From NCBI RefSeq assembly GCF_017592825.1, contig NZ_JAGFMD010000006.1, positions 186,001 to 250,000 on the forward strand: a stretch of 64,000 nucleotides of DNA, given 5' to 3'. The notes under the pieces are model-generated. The model was not told where the DNA came from. It saw only the letters and a program-made list of their open reading frames with translations, and did no database searches. Position numbers and translations under genes: made by a program. Shown here piece after piece: positions 16,210 to 25,959 of this stretch. Position 1 is the stretch's first letter. Each line of letters opens with the position of its first letter. The stretch comes from Roseivirga sp. E12 (GTDB taxonomy: Bacteria > Bacteroidota > Bacteroidia > Cytophagales > Cyclobacteriaceae).

Positions 16210-17406
16210 TTAATAATAAGAATCCTTCAGGTAGTTCGGGAAGATGGTAAAGTGCCTTTTCTTGACTTTTTCCATTAAAACCGACCTGAATTCTTCAATA
16301 TTCTTTTTCTCAACTGCAGATATAAAAACGGAGGTATTCGCACCTTTAGCTATATAGGTGTTCTTTAATTCTTCGAGTGTCAGAGGTGGTTCCTCCATCT
16401 CCTCAGCCAATTCAGGATCAATATGATTGAATTGATCAATCTTATTGAAGACCAGAATGGTAGGCTTGTCCTTCACCCCAATATCGGCCAATGTCTCATC
16501 CACCGTCTTCATTTGATCCTCAAAGTAGGGATGAGAAACATCCACCACATGGAGCAGCACATCCGCCTCTACAACTTCAGCTAAAGTAGATTTAAATGAT
16601 TCAATTAAGTGTGTTGGAAGCTTTCTAATAAAACCCACAGTATCCGAAAGTAGGAATGGAATGTTTTCAAAAACGACCTTTCTTACTGTAGAGTCAACTG
16701 TTGCAAATAACTTGTCTTCGGCCAGAACGTCTGCCTTTGTCAACAATCGCATAATCGTTGACTTACCTACATTGGTATAACCAACAAGTGCAACCCTAAC
16801 TACGTTATGCCGAGACTTTCTTTGTACAGCGTTTTGCTTTTCAATCTTTTCAAGTCGCTTCTTCAAAACTGTAATGGTGTTTCGAATCGCCCTTCTATCT
16901 GTTTCAATTTCTTTTTCACCAGCACCACCACGTGTACTTGTACCCCCTCTTTGTCTTTCAAGGTGGGTCCACATACGGGTTAGTCTAGGTAATAAATATG
17001 TTGATCTGGCTAACTCAACTTGGGTCTTTGCTTGAGCCGTCTGAGCGCGTTGCAGGAATATATCAAGAATAAGTAAACTACGGTCGTAGATTTTAACCTT
17101 GAGTTCTTTCTCCAGATTTCTCAGCTGAGATGGTGTAAGGTCATCATCAAAAATGATAGTCGTGATTTCTTCAGCAGTGATATAAGTCTTTATCTCCTCG
17201 AGTTTACCTTTTCCAACAAAACTCCTAGTGTCGGGCTTCTCAAGCCTTTGTGTAAAAGACTTCGCAACCTCAACCCCTAAAGTCTCTGATAAGAAAGCCA
17301 ATTCATCGAGGTACTCGACAACCTTCTGCTCGGATTGTTCCTGTGTGATTAAGGCCACTAAAACAGCAGTCTCCTTTGTATATGATCTAGTCTCGTATCC
17401 CCCCAT
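16210..17406 (-). CDS. hflX: GTPase HflX
   Basis: 398 residues from the ATG at 17406 (a reading from 17454 adds 16 atypical residues). HflX binds the 50S subunit and splits stalled ribosomes under stress. N-terminal HflX domain with 'SFVGKGKLEEIKTYI' and 'IIFDDDLTPSQLRNLEK', a coiled linker carrying the glycine-rich 'RGGAGEKEIETDRR', then a G domain: P-loop 'GYTNVGKST' (about 209-217), G3 'DTVGF' (about 255) and G4 'NKID' (about 326). Length and motifs are normal. The tRNA-Arg gene follows directly. Confidence 0.96.
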   Translation of the reverse strand: MGGYETRSYTKETAVLVALITQEQSEQKVVEYLDELAFLSETLGVEVAKSFTQRLEKPDTRSFVGKGKLEEIKTYITAEEITTIIFDDDLTPSQLRNLEKELKVKIYDRSLLILDIFLQRAQTAQAKTQVELARSTYLLPRLTRMWTHLERQRGGTSTRGGAGEKEIETDRRAIRNTITVLKKRLEKIEKQNAVQRKSRHNVVRVALVGYTNVGKSTIMRLLTKADVLAEDKLFATVDSTVRKVVFENIPFLLSDTVGFIRKLPTHLIESFKSTLAEVVEADVLLHVVDVSHPYFEDQMKTVDETLADIGVKDKPTILVFNKIDQFNHIDPELAEEMEEPPLTLEELKNTYIAKGANTSVFISAVEKKNIEEFRSVLMEKVKKRHFTIFPNYLKDSYY

Positions 17407-17483
17407 AAAATAGGGCGTAAAGCTACAATTAATCGTAGGTAAATGGAAATTCAACGTAATTATCGGTAGGTTGACCTAAAGGC

Positions 17484-17515
17484 TGTGACATTCCTAAAAA
17501 AAGTCACAATCTTTG
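17484..17515 (+). promoter_or_regulatory. Candidate promoter/operator region of rfbC
   Basis: TGTGAC at 17484-17489 and GTCACA at 17503-17508 form an inverted repeat (6-base arms, 13-base spacer), immediately followed by AATCTTTG, a 7-of-8 match to TAnnTTTG, 19 bases before the rfbC start. A dimeric regulator overlapping the promoter is possible but unproven. Confidence 0.3.
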
Positions 17516-17533
17516 GATCTTTAAGAAAGTGGA

Positions 17534-18079
17534 ATGAAAATAATTGAAACAGGTTTTGAGGGGCTCTATGAACTCGAACCCAATGTTTTTGGGGATGAAA
17601 GAGGTTACTTTTTTGAATCTTATCGTAGAAATACCTTTAGGGAATTAGGGATTAAGGAAGACTTTGTTCAAGACAACGAGTCCTTTTCAGTAAAAGGGAC
17701 TTTGCGCGGCTTACACTATCAGACAGGACAATATGCTCAAGCAAAGCTTGTAAGGGTTTCAAAAGGCAGGGTACTAGACGTAGCATTAGACATTAGAAAA
17801 GACTCTGTTACTTTTGGTAAACATCACACAGTGTTGCTTGAGGCAAGCAGACATAATCTGTTTTTAATTCCAGCTGGCTTTGCTCACGGATTTTTAGCCT
17901 TAGAAGACAGTATTTTCAATTATAAATGCTCCAACTATTACGATAAAGAGTCAGAAGGAGGGATAATGTATAATGACCCCGAACTGGCAATTGATTGGCA
18001 GGTTTCGAACCCTATAGTATCTGACAAAGACCAAGTTTTACCTACCTTTGCAGTATACAAGGAGGCACCAGCATTTTGA
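17534..18079 (+). CDS. rfbC: dTDP-4-dehydrorhamnose 3,5-epimerase
   Basis: 181 residues, the usual length. It epimerises dTDP-4-keto-6-deoxyglucose at C3 and C5 in dTDP-L-rhamnose synthesis. The cupin core has 'FVQDNESFSVKGTLRGLHYQ' with the catalytic His61, Arg58 and the partner Tyr130 ('IFNYKCSNYY'); 'IPAGFAHGFLAL' is also diagnostic. The rfbA, rfbB and rfbD genes are not adjacent. It overlaps the next gene by 4 bases, so the two are coupled. dTDP-rhamnose would feed the cell's surface polysaccharides, possibly those of the locus at 44-64 kb. Confidence 0.95.
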   Translation: MKIIETGFEGLYELEPNVFGDERGYFFESYRRNTFRELGIKEDFVQDNESFSVKGTLRGLHYQTGQYAQAKLVRVSKGRVLDVALDIRKDSVTFGKHHTVLLEASRHNLFLIPAGFAHGFLALEDSIFNYKCSNYYDKESEGGIMYNDPELAIDWQVSNPIVSDKDQVLPTFAVYKEAPAF

Positions 18080-18816
18080 GCATTTTCTCATTTCTAAAAA
18101 ACACAAAAACTTCGGCACCCGATATAGGTCATTTAAAGACTGATGTCCATTCTCACCTGATTCCAGGCATCGATGATGGCGTTCAATCTCTTGAAGAAAG
18201 TCTTGACATATTAAGGGAAATGGAAGCTCTGGGCTATGAGAAAGTTATTACCACCCCTCACACCATGTCTGGCTCTTATGATAATACACCTGAGATAATT
18301 AATGCTGGTCTAGACAAAGTAAGAAAGGGTATTACTTCAGAAGGGCTTAACATAAAACTTGAGGCCGCCACAGAGTATTTTCTTGACGAAACATTCATGG
18401 AAAGACTTGAAAAGGATGAACAGCTAATGACTTTTGGTCAGAACCATGTCCTAGTCGAAACATCTTTCATCAGTCCTCCGCCACAGCTAAAAGAGGCTTC
18501 ATTTCAATTAACAATGAAAGGTTATAAAATGATCTTTGCACACCCAGAAAGATACATCTACCTCCTAGAAGATAAGTTGTTACTGGAAGAGCTGATTGAC
18601 CGGGATATAATATTTCAATTGAATGCAGTCTCTTTAACGGGCTGTTACTCAAAACCAGTAAAGAAGTTCGCAGAAAGGCTAATAGATATGAAAATACCCC
18701 GTTTGGTAGGTACTGACTGTCACAATATGGGACACATTAATTTGCTCAAAGAAGCGACTCAAACCAAATACTGGAAAAAACTGTTGGACCTAGACTTGCT
18801 CAATAATTCACTATAA
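18076..18816 (+). CDS. PHP-family tyrosine-protein phosphatase (CpsB/YwqE type)
   Basis: 246 residues, TTG start overlapping the rfbC stop. PHP metal-binding motifs: 'DVHSHLIPGIDDG' (HxH at 25-27), 'TTPHTM' (His62), 'FAHPERY' and 'GTDCHNMGH'. Family members dephosphorylate bacterial tyrosine kinases that control capsule polymerisation and export (CpsB of streptococci, YwqE of Bacillus). The coupling to rfbC supports a link to polysaccharide production. No BY-kinase or Wza-like exporter gene is in this window, so its substrate kinase must be elsewhere. Confidence 0.88.
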   Translation: MSIFSFLKNTKTSAPDIGHLKTDVHSHLIPGIDDGVQSLEESLDILREMEALGYEKVITTPHTMSGSYDNTPEIINAGLDKVRKGITSEGLNIKLEAATEYFLDETFMERLEKDEQLMTFGQNHVLVETSFISPPPQLKEASFQLTMKGYKMIFAHPERYIYLLEDKLLLEELIDRDIIFQLNAVSLTGCYSKPVKKFAERLIDMKIPRLVGTDCHNMGHINLLKEATQTKYWKKLLDLDLLNNSL

Positions 18817-19803
18817 ATGAAAGTATTTATTACCGGTGCCACAGGTTTGGTTGGCAGCTTTGTTTGTCGGCAGCTTTTAGAAAACGGACATCAGGTTCGT
18901 GCAGTAAAGCGGAACTCTAGCAAGATGACTTTGCTGGAAGACATTGAAAAACGAATCGAATGGGTTATTGGAGACATGAACGATACAGATTTCTTAGAGG
19001 AATCACTCAAGAACATCGATGCCGTAATTCATGCTGCAGCCATCATTTCCTTTGACAAACGTTGGGAACAGAAAATGTATAAGACCAATGTTTTGGGGAC
19101 AGCAGATCTCGTTAATTCATGCCTAAAACTTGGCGTTAAGAAATTCTTACATGTAAGCTCGGTGGCTGCCATTGGCAGAAAGGCCGGGCAAATAGAATTA
19201 AGAGAAACCGATCGTTGGGAAGGTACAGAGTTTGATTCCATTTACGCCCGTTCAAAATACCTCCAGGAACTCGAAGTTTGGCGCGGAGCCCAAGAAGGAC
19301 TTGAGGTCAAAATTGTGAACCCTTCGGTAATATTAGGTCCCGGACTTTGGGGACAAGGTGGCAGTACGTCTGTTTTCAAATATGCCTATGACGAGAAGTC
19401 ATTTCACCCGGAAGGGACTGTCAATTATGTAGATGTCAGAGACGTTTCCAAAGCAATAGTTCAGCTTCTGGAATCAGATATCACCGGTGAGCGATTCATT
19501 CTCAATGCCGGAACACTTTCTTACAAAGAGTTCTTTGGAAAAATTGCCAACGCATTCGATAAAGAGGGACCTCAGAAGGTAGTCAAACCTTGGATGCTGA
19601 AAATCGCAGTTGCTTTTGAGTATATCCGATCTAGGATTACTGGCAATGAGGCAATGATTACCAAAGACACAGCTATTCTTTCTAGGTCGAACTTCCATTT
19701 TCAAAATGACAAGGTGAAAGAAAACCTCAATTTTGAATTTAGACCGTTGGATGAAAGCATAGCATGGTCTGTCAACGAATTAAAACAAATGCATTCTCTC
19801 TAA
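18817..19803 (+). CDS. NAD(P)-dependent epimerase/reductase, extended SDR
   Basis: 328 residues, starting at the base after the phosphatase stop. Rossmann motif 'GATGLVGSFVCRQLLENGHQ', 'AAAIISFD', active-site region 'VSSVAAIGRK' and 'YARSKYLQELEV' (YxxxK). It resembles dihydroflavonol-4-reductase-like and SDR-a proteins common in Bacteroidota; the substrate cannot be read from sequence. The tight packing with rfbC and the phosphatase may be functional or simply operon layout. Length is normal and the frame intact. Confidence 0.85.
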   Translation: MKVFITGATGLVGSFVCRQLLENGHQVRAVKRNSSKMTLLEDIEKRIEWVIGDMNDTDFLEESLKNIDAVIHAAAIISFDKRWEQKMYKTNVLGTADLVNSCLKLGVKKFLHVSSVAAIGRKAGQIELRETDRWEGTEFDSIYARSKYLQELEVWRGAQEGLEVKIVNPSVILGPGLWGQGGSTSVFKYAYDEKSFHPEGTVNYVDVRDVSKAIVQLLESDITGERFILNAGTLSYKEFFGKIANAFDKEGPQKVVKPWMLKIAVAFEYIRSRITGNEAMITKDTAILSRSNFHFQNDKVKENLNFEFRPLDESIAWSVNELKQMHSL

Positions 19804-19927
19804 AGAGAGTTAACTATTTCTTTTTCAAGGCACTACACTATCAGAGTCTAGGATCTTTGGTAATTTCGCGTCTCAGAGTGGTTTTAGAAATAGGTTTTGA
19901 GTACTTTAAATAAACCAATTGACATCA

Positions 19928-21331
19928 ATGCAGGAAGATTATCCGAGTAGAGAAGAGGAACGTGGGCTGGTCAATAGATTCGAGGAACAACTCAAGAACA
20001 ATACATTCAATTTTTTCGATGTTACGGAATACGAGACGATCATTCAGTACTATCTGGATCATCTGAAGTATGGAAAAGGACTAAAAGCCGCTTTACTAGC
20101 ATTGGAACAATACCCGTTCAGCATGGAAATCAGTATGCTGGCTGCTCAGTGCTATTTAGGAAAAGAACAGTTTGACGAGGCTCTGAAAGTCATCGAAAAT
20201 GCAGAAAACCTTCACCCCAACGATGCAGAGTTACTGTTGGTTAAGGGAAATATTCTGTCAATCATCGGAGAGTTTGACAAAGCCATCGAGGTGCTGCTCA
20301 GTACCCTTGATCTGGCGGAAGATAAATCTGAAGTATTTTATAATGTTGGTTTGACCTACCAAACTAACGGCAAATTCCTGGAAGCAATAGACTATTATAA
20401 ACAAGCAATAGAAGCTAACTTGAATCATGAGAGTGCTCTCTATGAATTGGCCTACTGTCTTGATGTCACAGGAAAGCTTGAAGACAGTGTTTCCTACTAT
20501 AAAGCATTTATTGATCGCGACCCATACTCATCATATGCATGGTATAATCTGGGTATCGTTTATAATAAGCTTGAAAAGTTCGAAGAGGCTGTAAAAGCCT
20601 ATGACTATGCGCTCGTAATTGACGATACCTTTGCATCGGCCTGGTTCAACTTAGGTAACTCCTATATGAACCTTGAGCAATTCAAAGATGCTCTGGAAGC
20701 ATATAAAAACACACTTTCCAATGAGGGACCTTCTTCGGAAGTATATTGTTGTATTGCGGCATCATACGAAAAACAAGAGGCCTACGAATATGCCATAAAG
20801 TACTATCGAAAAGCCTCCAAACTCGATCAATTCTATGAAGATGCTTGGTATGGTATAGGTTGCTGCCTTGCAGCACAAGACAAATACTATGAGGCAATCC
20901 ATTTCTTGAACAAAGCCTTGAAACTCGATCCGGAAAATGCCAACTACTGGATGGCCGTTGCTGATGCAGAGTTTCACATTGACAATATCGTTTCTGCGGC
21001 CGAGGCCTATCAAGAAGCTGCCATGCTAGAGCCCAATAATTCGGATATCTGGTTAGATTGGTCATTTATTTATCATGATCAAGGTGAACATCAGAAGTCC
21101 ATTGAGTTGATGGAAAGAGCCCTAGAAGAGTCTCCAGACGATTCTGACCTTCTTTATAGAATGGTGGTTTATCAAATCAGCGCAGGTCTATACAAAGAAG
21201 CATTTACATATCTGGAAAATGCGTTAATTTTGGACTTTGAAAATCACGAGGTGCTCTTTGAGTTCTTTCCTAAACTGGAAACCCAGAAGGCACTTTACAA
21301 GATCATTGATCAGTACAGAGAAAAAAATTAG
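19928..21331 (+). CDS. TPR-repeat protein
   Basis: 467 residues from the ATG at 19928; an upstream in-frame TTG at 19919 adds three residues. Nearly the whole protein is tetratricopeptide repeats, about eleven, with clear consensus units such as 'AWYNLGIVYNKLEKFEEAVK', 'AWFNLGNSYMNLEQFKDALE' and 'DAWYGIGCCLAAQDKYYEAI'. No signal peptide, so cytosolic. It should serve as a protein-interaction scaffold. It is the first gene of a four-gene run with phosphosulfolactate synthase, DUF368 protein and aroE, whose genes touch or nearly touch. Its partner is unknown. Confidence 0.9.
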   Translation: MQEDYPSREEERGLVNRFEEQLKNNTFNFFDVTEYETIIQYYLDHLKYGKGLKAALLALEQYPFSMEISMLAAQCYLGKEQFDEALKVIENAENLHPNDAELLLVKGNILSIIGEFDKAIEVLLSTLDLAEDKSEVFYNVGLTYQTNGKFLEAIDYYKQAIEANLNHESALYELAYCLDVTGKLEDSVSYYKAFIDRDPYSSYAWYNLGIVYNKLEKFEEAVKAYDYALVIDDTFASAWFNLGNSYMNLEQFKDALEAYKNTLSNEGPSSEVYCCIAASYEKQEAYEYAIKYYRKASKLDQFYEDAWYGIGCCLAAQDKYYEAIHFLNKALKLDPENANYWMAVADAEFHIDNIVSAAEAYQEAAMLEPNNSDIWLDWSFIYHDQGEHQKSIELMERALEESPDDSDLLYRMVVYQISAGLYKEAFTYLENALILDFENHEVLFEFFPKLETQKALYKIIDQYREKN

Positions 21332-22099
21332 ATGCACTATTTTTTGAAAGATGTGCCCGAAAGGACACAGAAGCCTAGAGACAAGGGATTCACCATGGCC
21401 ATGGACAAAGGCCTCAGCGTTAGACAAGCCGAAGACTTTTTAAGCGTTTCGAGTGAATATGTTGATATTGTGAAGTTGGGTTGGGCAACCTCTTATGTTA
21501 CTCCTAATCTTGATGAAAAACTGAATGTTTATCGGGAAGCCGGAATTCCATTCTATTTTGGCGGAACTCTATTTGAAGCTTTCATCGCAAGAAACCAGTT
21601 CGATGACTATCGAAAGCTTTTAGATAAATATGATGTCCCATTTGCCGAAGTATCTGATGGATCTTTGGAAATGGATCATGATGAAAAGTGTCAATACATC
21701 ACTCAGCTTAAAGAACAGGTGACCGTTTTGTCTGAGGTAGGTTCAAAAGATGAGGAGAAGATTATCCCTCCTTACAAATGGATTGAATTGATGCAAAAAG
21801 AATTAGATGCCGGAGCATGGAAAGTAATTGGTGAAGCGAGAGAAAGTGGCAACGTTGGTCTTTTCCGTTCTACTGGAGAAGTTCGTTCTGGTCTTGTACA
21901 GGAAATATTGACTCAAATACCGTTTGAGAAAATCATCTGGGAGGCACCTCAAAAGTCTCAACAGGTCTTTTTCATAAAGCTTATGGGTGCCAACGTTAAC
22001 CTAGGGAACATCGCACCTTCAGATGTGATTCCATTGGAGACCATCCGTTTGGGCTTAAGGGGAGATACTTTTAGTCATTTCCTTAATCTGAAAGATTAG
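21332..22099 (+). CDS. comA: Phosphosulfolactate synthase (ComA family)
   Basis: 255 residues, starting at the base after the TPR gene stop. The family adds sulfite to phosphoenolpyruvate to give (R)-phosphosulfolactate, the first step of methanogen coenzyme M synthesis. TIM-barrel motifs are all present: 'YVDIVKLGWATSYV', 'FGGTLFEAFI', 'EVSDGSLEM', 'KVIGEARESGNVG', 'IIWEAP' and 'GANVNLGNIAPSDVIPLE'. No other coenzyme M gene (comB, comC) is here. In bacteria the product could become sulfolactate or another C3 sulfonate; a link to sulfonolipids is only a guess. Family assignment is strong, the pathway is open. Confidence 0.88.
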   Translation: MHYFLKDVPERTQKPRDKGFTMAMDKGLSVRQAEDFLSVSSEYVDIVKLGWATSYVTPNLDEKLNVYREAGIPFYFGGTLFEAFIARNQFDDYRKLLDKYDVPFAEVSDGSLEMDHDEKCQYITQLKEQVTVLSEVGSKDEEKIIPPYKWIELMQKELDAGAWKVIGEARESGNVGLFRSTGEVRSGLVQEILTQIPFEKIIWEAPQKSQQVFFIKLMGANVNLGNIAPSDVIPLETIRLGLRGDTFSHFLNLKD

Positions 22100-22100
22100 G

Positions 22101-23036
22101 ATGAATCATATTATCAAGCCTCTGCTATTATTCCTTAAAGGTGTAGCCATGGGTAGCGCAGATGTGGTTCCAGGGGTATCGGGAGGAACCATCGCCTTTA
22201 TTACCGGTATTTACGAAACACTGTTGAATTCTATCAAAAGTGTGGACTTGCAAGCTCTTAATTATCTTAAGAAGTTTGAAATTAAGGCCCTGTGGGAGCA
22301 CGTTAATGGGAATTTTCTGATTGTCCTTTTTGCGGGTATTGTCACGAGCTTTCTGTCGCTGTCCAAAGTAATCACCTACCTACTTGATGCCTACCCTATC
22401 CAACTATGGTCATTCTTTTTTGGCCTTATTGTGATTTCAGCTTTAATGGTCCTTAGAGAAATCAAAAAGTGGAATGTTGGGGTTTTCATCGCTATTATTT
22501 TAGGTGGACTGATAGCATACTTTATCACTTCAGCGGTTCCTTCTGAAACTCCAGACGAGCCTTGGTTCTTATTCATCGCAGGTGCGGTGGCTATTTGTGC
22601 CATGATATTGCCAGGTATTTCTGGTTCATTTATCGTTTTGCTTTTCGGCAAATACGAATACATGATGGCTGCGCTAAACGAACGAAGGATAGTTGACATC
22701 CTAGTGTTTGCAGCTGGTTGCCTTGTTGGTATTTTAAGCTTTGCCAGAGTCATCAGTTGGCTATTCAAAAAGTATCACAACATCACTGTTGGGGTGCTGA
22801 GCGGTTTTATGATTGGTGCCTTGAATAAAGTTTGGCCATGGAAAGAGACCATTGAAACTTATGTCGATCGCCATGGTGAGGTCAAACCTTTATATGAGGT
22901 CAATGTACTACCCAATGAGTATCTAGCAAAGACAGGAATTGAGCCGCATTTTATCGAGGCCATTGGTTACGCAGCTGCCGGCTTTTTGATTGTACTATTT
23001 ATTGATCGACTGTCTGTTTGGTTAAAAAAGGACTAA
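22101..23036 (+). CDS. DUF368 membrane protein, candidate undecaprenyl-phosphate translocase
   Basis: 311 residues with about eight or nine membrane helices. The signature is the repeated re-entrant motif: 'GVAMGSADVVPGVSGGTIAF' at the N-terminus and 'AICAMILPGISGSFIVLLFG' near the middle. DUF368 proteins (PopT) were shown in other bacteria to return undecaprenyl phosphate to the cytoplasmic side for reuse in wall and capsule synthesis. That role fits a genome making much surface polysaccharide. The gene begins one base after the comA stop. Function here is by family only. Confidence 0.9.
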   Translation: MNHIIKPLLLFLKGVAMGSADVVPGVSGGTIAFITGIYETLLNSIKSVDLQALNYLKKFEIKALWEHVNGNFLIVLFAGIVTSFLSLSKVITYLLDAYPIQLWSFFFGLIVISALMVLREIKKWNVGVFIAIILGGLIAYFITSAVPSETPDEPWFLFIAGAVAICAMILPGISGSFIVLLFGKYEYMMAALNERRIVDILVFAAGCLVGILSFARVISWLFKKYHNITVGVLSGFMIGALNKVWPWKETIETYVDRHGEVKPLYEVNVLPNEYLAKTGIEPHFIEAIGYAAAGFLIVLFIDRLSVWLKKD

Positions 23037-23037
23037 C

Positions 23038-23781
23038 ATGAGAAAGTTTGGACTCATCGGTTACCCTTTAAGTCACTCCTTTTCAAAAAAGTATTTCACA
23101 AATAAGTTTGAAAAGGAAGAGATAAACGATACCCAGTACGAGCTCTTTCCACTTACATCAATTAGCGAATTACCCAAGTTACTTTCCGATAATCCTGATT
23201 TGGTTGGCCTAAATGTTACCATCCCTTACAAGGAACAAGTCATTCCTTATTTGGATACTATTGACCCTAAGGCAGAAGCTATCGGGGCGGTAAACACAAT
23301 AAAAATAGAAGGTGGAAAATTAACAGGTTACAATACAGACTATCATGGCTTCAAAGATTCGTTAACGAAATTCATCGGCCCCAACCCAACTCCCAAAAAA
23401 GCCCTGATTCTTGGAACTGGTGGTGCTTCAAAAGCTGTAAAAGCTGCATTGGAAGATCTGTCGATTGAGTACCAATTGGTTTCTCGAGAACCAGTAGAAG
23501 GTGAGCTCTCTTATGAAAGCATTGCCTCTTCACCGAATCACCTCCTCAGCTCTTTACTGATTGTCAACACTACTCCGCTGGGCATGTCTCCGAATGAAGA
23601 CTCTTTACCTGCCCTGCCTTATGAGCAGCTAACTACCGATCACCTCCTTTATGATCTAGTGTACAATCCTACGAAAACCACATTTATGCAAAAAGGGATT
23701 GACGCTAAATGCTGGGTAAAGAATGGTCTGGAAATGCTCCATGGCCAGGCGGAAAAATCTTGGGAGATTTGGAATAAATAA
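23038..23781 (+). CDS. aroE: Shikimate dehydrogenase
   Basis: 247 residues, slightly short but complete. It reduces 3-dehydroshikimate to shikimate with NADPH in aromatic amino-acid synthesis. N-terminal substrate domain: 'GLIGYPLSHSFSKKYF' and 'GLNVTIPYKEQVIPYLD' (catalytic Lys), with 'GAVNTI' and 'GYNTDYHGF' (catalytic Asp). C-terminal Rossmann motif 'ILGTGGASKAVKAAL', then 'NTTPLGM' and 'DLVYNP' and the closing 'GLEMLHGQAEKSWEIW'. Last gene of the TPR-comA-DUF368-aroE run, one base after the preceding stop. Confidence 0.95.
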   Translation: MRKFGLIGYPLSHSFSKKYFTNKFEKEEINDTQYELFPLTSISELPKLLSDNPDLVGLNVTIPYKEQVIPYLDTIDPKAEAIGAVNTIKIEGGKLTGYNTDYHGFKDSLTKFIGPNPTPKKALILGTGGASKAVKAALEDLSIEYQLVSREPVEGELSYESIASSPNHLLSSLLIVNTTPLGMSPNEDSLPALPYEQLTTDHLLYDLVYNPTKTTFMQKGIDAKCWVKNGLEMLHGQAEKSWEIWNK

Positions 23782-23838
23782 GTCGGAAAACCATCCGCTA
23801 ATCTTTCCGTACTAACTTCTTCCTATTAGCTTTAAATC

Positions 23839-25863
23839 ATGGAATTCAAACTCACTTCGGAATTTGAGCCCACGGGCGATCAACCTAAAGCCATAGAAGG
23901 ATTGGTGAAAGGAGTGGAAGCTGGTGAAGAGGCACAAGTCCTCCTAGGGGCTACAGGTTCGGGAAAGACTTTTAGCATTGCCAATGTGATTCAACAGACC
24001 CAGCGACCAGCTCTGATCTTAAGTCATAATAAGACACTGGCTGCCCAATTGTATGGTGAGTTCAAGCAATTCTTTCCAGAAAATGCCATAGAGTATTTTA
24101 TCTCCTACTACGATTACTATCAACCTGAAGCCTTTATCCCAAATAGCAACCTCTATATTGAGAAAGACTTATCAATCAATGAAGAGATTGAAAAGCTAAG
24201 GCTAAGTGCTACTTCTTCCCTCCTGACTGGTAGACGTGATGTCATCGTGATTGCTTCAGTTTCTTGTATCTACGGTATAGGAAACCCAGATGAATTTGGG
24301 AAAAATGTGGTCCGCCTTCAGGTTGGGGACACGGTACCAAGAAATCAATTGCTTTTTGCATTGGTTGATATACTTTATAGCCGATCGGAGGTTGAGTTTA
24401 AGCGAGGTAATTTCAGAGTTAAGGGTGATACGGTGGACATCTATATTGCCTATGGTGATTTCGCTTATCGCATCTACTTCTGGGGAGATGAAATCGAGTC
24501 GATCCAAATGATCGATCCATCCTCAGGCAAGAAAATATCAGAAGAAAAAATCATTACCATATTCCCAGCAAACCTTTTCGTGACAGGAAAGGATGTACTC
24601 CAACAAGCCATCGCTGAAATCCAAGATGACCTTGTGGAAAGAGTTGATCAGTACGAACAAGACCGAAGATTTCTAGAAGCCAAACGTCTGAAAGAAAGGA
24701 CTGAATTCGACCTAGAGATGATGCGTGAACTGGGCTATTGTTCGGGCGTGGAGAACTACTCTAGATACTTTGATAGGAGACAAAAAGGTCAGCGCCCCTT
24801 CTGTCTCTTAGACTACTTCCCAGAAGACTATTTACTTATCATTGACGAAAGCCATGTTACGCTTCCGCAGGTCCGTGCAATGTGGGGTGGCGACAGGTCA
24901 AGAAAAGAAAACCTTGTCGAATATGGTTTTAGATTACCTTCAGCGCTAGACAATAGACCTTTGAAATTCGATGAGTTCGAGGGTTTAACGAATCAAGTAA
25001 TCTATGTAAGTGCTACCCCTGCAGACTATGAACTGACAAAAACCGAGGGAGAGGTGGTGGAGCAAATTATTCGACCTACCGGTCTCTTAGACCCAATTAT
25101 TGATGTTAGACCATCACTTAATCAGATTGACGATTTACTCGAGGAAATTGACATAAGAGTAAAGAAAGAAGAACGGGTACTGGTCACTACTTTAACGAAA
25201 CGTATGGCCGAAGAACTGACAAAGTATCTGGAACGTGCAGGCGTTAGAGTAAGGTATATCCATTCGGAAGTCAGCTCGCTGGACCGGGTGGAGATACTCC
25301 GAGAACTTAGGCTGGGTATTTTCGATGTCCTAGTTGGTGTAAATCTGCTTAGAGAAGGACTCGATCTTCCTGAAGTTTCCCTCGTGGCAATCTTAGATGC
25401 TGACAAAGAAGGCTTCCTAAGAAACCAGAGATCATTGATCCAAACGATAGGTAGAGCTGCAAGAAACGAGAACGGTCGTGTGATTATGTATGCTGATGTG
25501 ACCACTGATTCAATGCGCGATGCAATCGATGAGACTAATAGACGTAGAAGCATTCAGATTGCCTATAACGAAGAACATGGCATTACCCCGACTACCGTCA
25601 AAAAGTCGAAAGAGGCCATCATGGGACAAACGAGTATCGCTGACTCCAAGAAAGGTCACAAGTCATACTATGTCGAAAGCGAAGAACATTCTATTGCAGC
25701 AGATCCGGTAGTCGCTTATATGGACAAGAAAGCACTAGAAAAAATGATTCAGAAGACTCAAAAATCTATGGAAAAGGCTGCCAGAGAACTCGACTTTATC
25801 GAAGCTGCTAAGATGCGGGATGAATTAAATGAACTCAAGGAACTTTTGAAGAGTAAGTCATAA
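23839..25863 (+). CDS. uvrB: Excinuclease ABC subunit B
   Basis: 674 residues, full length. UvrB is the DNA-damage verification helicase of nucleotide excision repair. Walker A 'GATGSGKT' at 37-44, the strand-separating beta-hairpin '[12 protein letters not shown]', helicase motif '[11 protein letters not shown]', motif VI '[10 protein letters not shown]', and the C-terminal UVR domain ('[20 protein letters not shown]') that contacts UvrC. uvrA is not adjacent. Ordinary in every respect. Confidence 0.98.
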   Translation: MEFKLTSEFEPTGDQPKAIEGLVKGVEAGEEAQVLLGATGSGKTFSIANVIQQTQRPALILSHNKTLAAQLYGEFKQFFPENAIEYFISYYDYYQPEAFIPNSNLYIEKDLSINEEIEKLRLSATSSLLTGRRDVIVIASVSCIYGIGNPDEFGKNVVRLQVGDTVPRNQLLFALVDILYSRSEVEFKRGNFRVKGDTVDIYIAYGDFAYRIYFWGDEIESIQMIDPSSGKKISEEKIITIFPANLFVTGKDVLQQAIAEIQDDLVERVDQYEQDRRFLEAKRLKERTEFDLEMMRELGYCSGVENYSRYFDRRQKGQRPFCLLDYFPEDYLLIIDESHVTLPQVRAMWGGDRSRKENLVEYGFRLPSALDNRPLKFDEFEGLTNQVIYVSATPADYELTKTEGEVVEQIIRPTGLLDPIIDVRPSLNQIDDLLEEIDIRVKKEERVLVTTLTKRMAEELTKYLERAGVRVRYIHSEVSSLDRVEILRELRLGIFDVLVGVNLLREGLDLPEVSLVAILDADKEGFLRNQRSLIQTIGRAARNENGRVIMYADVTTDSMRDAIDETNRRRSIQIAYNEEHGITPTTVKKSKEAIMGQTSIADSKKGHKSYYVESEEHSIAADPVVAYMDKKALEKMIQKTQKSMEKAARELDFIEAAKMRDELNELKELLKSKS

Positions 25864-25959
25864 GCGATTAGACTCATTTCAATCGATTTCACTGAATTCG
25901 AATTAAATGGAATAATTTTTAATCCAATATTTCTCTATTTTATGTAACCAATCATTTTT

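Noticed and set aside
20682-21065. 127-codon minus-strand frame
   Set aside because: Antisense to the well-formed TPR repeats; its translation is rich in Arg, Pro, Leu and His without any family pattern.
25122-25553. 143-codon minus-strand frame
   Set aside because: Antisense to the conserved uvrB helicase motifs; Ser/Arg-rich shadow.
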